64,000 nt of DNA. Origin: Serripes groenlandicus. Its lineage: Eukaryota > Mollusca > Bivalvia > Cardiida > Cardiidae. The stretch is taken from NCBI GenBank assembly GCA_031761405.1, contig JASEVX010000005.1, positions 8,024,616 through 8,088,615 of the forward strand. Reading direction: 5' to 3'. Below are positions 60,631 through 64,000 of this stretch, in pieces. Below the pieces are notes generated by a model. It was not told the DNA's origin. It made no database searches and saw only the letters and a list, made by a program, of their open reading frames with translations. A program made the position numbers and the translations under genes. How positions within the stretch are numbered: position 1 is the first letter of the stretch; the number at the start of each line of letters is the position of its first letter.

Positions 60631-60635
60631 CTAAC

Positions 60636-61174
60636 CTAGATTGTCTGGCATCACACGAGAGGAGTTTTCCTTGTCCAGCCTGTGGTTTTTCGTAAGCTCA
60701 CCCTGCGCTTTCTGCACAATTTTAGCTCCATTGTTCTTCTTTCTTGCTATCATGAATGTGTCTATTGTCATGCAGTGCATGTTCTCGTTTCCACGTCTAC
60801 AGATATATTCTAATGTCAAACTGGACTTTATTTTGCATTCCTTGAGGAGTGGATATGTCCATCTGCATACAGGAGTAAAGCTGACGGATTTCATCGTCCG
60901 GAATGATAGGATAGTGTTCCGTATCCCCTTTCCCCTCCCGCTTCAGTTCCATCATTACCGCTTTAAAGTTGGTGTTGCTGTTGGTAAATTTAGAGTCCTT
61001 GATACTGTCAAATGTTTTGTAGTGCGGGGGACTTTTCAGGTACCTGTTCAACCCATGTCTTATTGATTCCATAGAAGATGCTTTGTACAATTCTTCATCC
61101 GCCCTCCTCAAATCCATCCAAAATCGCCCGAGAATGTTGTCTAGTTCTCGCTCTTCCAGCGTGACGTAATTTTC
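60636..61174 (-). pseudogene. DUF3504/Crypton-like recombinase, N-terminal exon, frameshifted
   Basis: Exon from about 61174 (acceptor tactag|gaaa) to 60636 (donor ctag|gttagt). The first frame reads LEERELDNILGRFWMDLRR, SMESIRHGLNRYLKSP, KAVMMELKREGKGD and PQGMQNKVQF, the N-terminal SAM-like core of KIAA1958-type recombinases. It hits a stop at 60797. The continuation is in another frame, RRGNENMHCMTIDTF...GELTKNHRLDKENSSRVMPDN, so a single-base frameshift lies near 60800. The next exon is probably 55903-56445, with the 150-bp repeats in the intron. The first catalytic Arg would be in the RRGNEN block. Confidence 0.65.
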
Positions 61175-61179
61175 CTAGT

Positions 61180-62560
61180 ATTCGGTTCCAGTATTTTTAA
61201 AATTCCTAGTATTAAACTCACTTTAAGAAATGAAACAATATCAATTTGTTTTGCTCATGAAAGGTGGTTGATGAAATAAATCAGTTTATAGGTATGTTAC
61301 TGACCCATTAAGGAAAAGAATTGTGTTCATTTTCATAAACACAGTTTACAGTTGTAATATTGTTAGTGATTTCCGTAATTTTGAGGTAGAAAAAGGTGAT
61401 TTTAAAGGAAGAATCGATGAATGGTGGCCATTTTGTCGACTATTGAAATTAACTGACCTACTATAGAAATTAAGGGAGTCACCGCATGACTGCTCTTGTC
61501 CAATGAAATCGCTAGTTTCTAGTGGGAGGTGAAATAAAAGTCAGTGGCGTAGCCAGGATTTGACAGGGGGGTCTATTTTTTAGGGGGGGGGGGGGGGGGG
61601 GGGGGGCTCTAAATATCTTATGTCGCAAGCGAACTGGGTGTTTATGCATAACTGAACTGCACAGAAATAATTTTTTGATGTCCTCTTTTAAAATGTTCAA
61701 GGGAATAAACAGTTTGTGTTGAATTCTGGGAACTGCTGCATCAGAAAAGAAATAAAGTGACAAAATAATAAGGCATTCTCTTATTTCTGTATAATTTGGC
61801 AGGAAAGCTCCTTATGTAACCCGTATGATTTCAAAGTTATAACACCAACACCGTTGCATTAATTCTCCTTTAATATGTGACCATCCGTACAATTAGTCAA
61901 GTCATATGTATTAATTAATTGTTTCAAGTAAGTCATTATGTCGCCCTTTCCAGAGTGGTTTAAGATCAATGCTGTTAGGCGACATCAGAAAGAGAGTAAA
62001 ATAATAATTTACCTCTTAAACTTAAATGTATTTTTTTCCACAAAATGTTGATGCATTACTCCAGAGACATAATCATATATTATATGTTAATGCATTTATC
62101 ATGGCTTTGGGGATATTCCCTCAAACTTCATGGTCAAGTAATGTTGAAATCGCAACCTCTATTCAACTTTCAAATCCAAACATTATTCAACGTTGATATC
62201 GCAACGTCTATACATCTTTCAAATACAACCATTATTCAACGTTCAAGCACAGGCGTCCGAATTCTATAACAGCAAAAAATGCAGAAAATCACACAATACC
62301 TCGTTAAAATACTCAAAAAGTATCTCTATATTGTCTATACTCTATGCTAAAAATGATCGTAATGGTAATTTTACTAGTAAATATTTCCGATTTATAAATT
62401 CAAGAATGAATAAGTAGAATGAACATTGCATCGTCTTTTTAACGCTAATATCGGGATTGTAATTCACAGTTGAAGGAGTCCCAGAAAAAATATCAACATG
62501 TCAAAATGACTGAAGAATGATACCCACCCGCCAAAATCGTAAGTCTGCAACGAGAAAAAA
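61180..62560. repeat. Poly-G tract of 24 and an element-like end; otherwise empty
   Basis: 61583-61606 is an unbroken run of 24 G, preceded by agtggcgtagccaggatttg (about 61542-61561), which resembles a hAT-like terminal sequence; no matching right end is found. The rest, 61610-62560, is AT-rich with no convincing frame. Confidence 0.5.
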
Positions 62561-62712
62561 GTCCCCAACATTTCCCATCAAATGATATTAGAAATACATA
62601 TTTTAATCACAAAAGGCATGTCAAGATGATTGTCGGGCATTATTTGCTGTGTTAGTAGACCATTTCGTGTAATCCTCTTCTAACTGCAACAACACTAACA
62701 GCATACTCGTCA

Positions 62713-63789
62713 TTAAAGCTCGTAGCAATAATCCTTATACGATGTCCGTTGTGTCACAATCACACGACCAGTAGTAGTATCCAGCGTTGTGTATAATGGT
62801 AGACAGTCCGTCCGTCCAGTTTTAAACTTGCCCCGACCGAAAGTAGCGTTCAACAAATTTCTGTTATACTGTGCAAATGGCTTGTAAGCTGAGAAGTATG
62901 AATAATTTGTTAATGACTGGTGAACAGCTAAAACTGTTTTGGAAACGTCAATTGCAATAAAATGTCTCTCTTTTGCCCACGTTATCAGCCAGTTGTCAAA
63001 AATTGGTATCCCGATAGCGAGATCTGGAACTTTTTCCCATGGATATAGGTTATTTGTGATAAAGTAGTCAGCGCCCCAAGAAGGAAACAATCTGCCACGT
63101 TTTAGCACCGATCTCATAAGTGTTATATCCGTAGAAGCTTCATGGTCTGTGATGTTAATTACATTCCATCGTTGACCGACAATAAAAATCGGTTTTTGAA
63201 CAGCACCATAGTTTAAATACAGTAGTTTTAATGTTTTAATAAGACTGTGCGTGAATAGTATGTCTGAATTCACGAAGCAATAAAACTTGGAAGGAAAATG
63301 CTTCATTGTTTCAATAAACATATTTTTCAAAACGGGAAGACGCCTTGGTGTCACTACTTTTGGCACATTTTTCACGTTCCACCCAGGTAATCCTTGTAGC
63401 TGTGACATGACCATGACATCATCGGTAAAAACCACAATTTGAACTTCCGGAATAAACTTCGACCAGATTCGTACCGTTCTGTTTTGAATAAACGATGATG
63501 AATTGGAATGTGTCCATGTTGTGATTAGTGTTAGAAAATGTGTCGGCTGTTTGCTCGGTCTGTGTGGTGCCAATGTTCCTGGCGGATACTTCGGAGTGCG
63601 TGGTTCTATATTTACAGGCAGATTTCTCGCACTGCTTGGTACGGGCTGTTGATTCAAAGTGTGTAGTGCCAAGTTGAATTGTGTATATTTTCTGTTTGGC
63701 AACACTTGAGAAATGATGTAAAGCAAACCAACTGCTGTTACAGCTAACAACGTGCCCCGCAGGTTGTACCGAATTTGTTGATGCTCCAT
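62713..63789 (-). CDS. GT-A-like glycosyltransferase, paralogue 2
   Basis: 358 residues, one exon, closely similar along its length to the protein at 44207-45262. It has a membrane segment at about 13-31, a longer Pro-rich stem (NRKYTQFNL insertion), FTDD (121-124), VNSDIL (173-178), VGQRWN, GADYFITNNLYPW, FDNWLI and LAVHQS. The stretch after FDNWLITWA is one residue shorter than in paralogue 1. The upstream acceptor (cttcttttcag, 6 nt before ATG) and both flanks are also homologous, so the duplication included UTRs and intron edge. The two genes converge, about 17.5 kb apart. Likely a Golgi sugar transferase; substrate unknown. Confidence 0.75.
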   Translation of the reverse strand: MEHQQIRYNLRGTLLAVTAVGLLYIISQVLPNRKYTQFNLALHTLNQQPVPSSARNLPVNIEPRTPKYPPGTLAPHRPSKQPTHFLTLITTWTHSNSSSFIQNRTVRIWSKFIPEVQIVVFTDDVMVMSQLQGLPGWNVKNVPKVVTPRRLPVLKNMFIETMKHFPSKFYCFVNSDILFTHSLIKTLKLLYLNYGAVQKPIFIVGQRWNVINITDHEASTDITLMRSVLKRGRLFPSWGADYFITNNLYPWEKVPDLAIGIPIFDNWLITWAKERHFIAIDVSKTVLAVHQSLTNYSYFSAYKPFAQYNRNLLNATFGRGKFKTGRTDCLPLYTTLDTTTGRVIVTQRTSYKDYCYEL

Positions 63790-63794
63790 TTGTA

Positions 63795-64000
63795 TCTGAA
63801 AAGAAGTAAATAAAATGTTGATAAATGCGTTTTGGGGATTTAATTGGCAGTTTAATGCTGTTTAATCATATATTCTACGACGATAAGTAAGCAATGGTTC
63901 ATGGAAAAGTACACATATTCAACCAACCGTCTCTATTCAGAATACACTCAAATGTATTCCTTGCATAGCTACTTAGAAACCATGTTGAAAACAGGTGGGG
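63795..64000 (-). other. Upstream region of paralogue 2
   Basis: 63795-63890 matches the region before the 44.2-kb paralogue (aaaacgcatt, cagcattaaa, tatcgtcgtag). 63890-63955 instead matches 32625-32675 joined to 33509-33535 (tgaatagaga, ggttgaatatgtgtactttt, catgaaccattgctt). It thus preserves a junction that insertions have separated near paralogue 1. Confidence 0.75.

Overview
This window looks like nuclear DNA of a bivalve mollusc, possibly a venerid-type clam. Genes have spliced introns with GT/AG borders. The DNA is AT-rich and packed with tRNA-derived SINEs, MITEs, decayed non-LTR retrotransposons and the period-100-to-155 tandem repeats common in bivalves ('gaaactgggtcatgtccggtc', 'gggacatgaaatttgcg'). 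The species is inferred from repeat style only.

Region 1-15 kb: one type-B carboxylesterase/cholinesterase-like gene on the minus strand. I reconstruct it as five phase-consistent exons encoding 567 residues, with Ser, Glu and His of the triad all present. Its introns carry a 59-bp minisatellite, a foldback-like element with 21-bp palindromic units, and a full PIF/Harbinger transposon (7340-11941) flanked by TTA. The transposon has an intact DDE transposase (+) and a two-exon MADF-type DNA-binding partner (-).

Region 15-32 kb: gene-poor. It holds SINEs, several MITE families, an APE-type non-LTR retrotransposon remnant (20.4-23.1 kb), an opposing RT fragment (23.9-24.5 kb), microsatellites and hairpins.

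Region 32.6-43.7 kb: a nearly perfect direct tandem duplication, unit about 5.56 kb. Each copy has an unusual 833-bp element built of GATATC palindromes, a bivalve tandem repeat, a mobile-element gene broken by a SINE with a 14-bp target duplication, and a 1045-bp hAT-type element with an 8-bp target duplication.

Region 44-64 kb: two convergent intronless paralogues of a type II membrane GT-A-like glycosyltransferase (44.2 kb +, 63.8 kb -), with homologous flanks. Between them lie LINE tails, a short telomeric repeat, a DUF3504/Crypton-like tyrosine recombinase remnant (two exons, frameshifted, Lys at the usual HxxR Arg) and a tandem repeat of about 150 bp. Sequence upstream of the 63.8-kb paralogue keeps what looks like the empty site of the GATATC element. 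It also suggests that a large insertion with inverted ends (about 33.5-44.1 kb) pushed that flank away from the 44.2-kb paralogue.

The host genes I can support are the esterase and the two glycosyltransferases; nearly everything else is mobile DNA. No single pathway links them.
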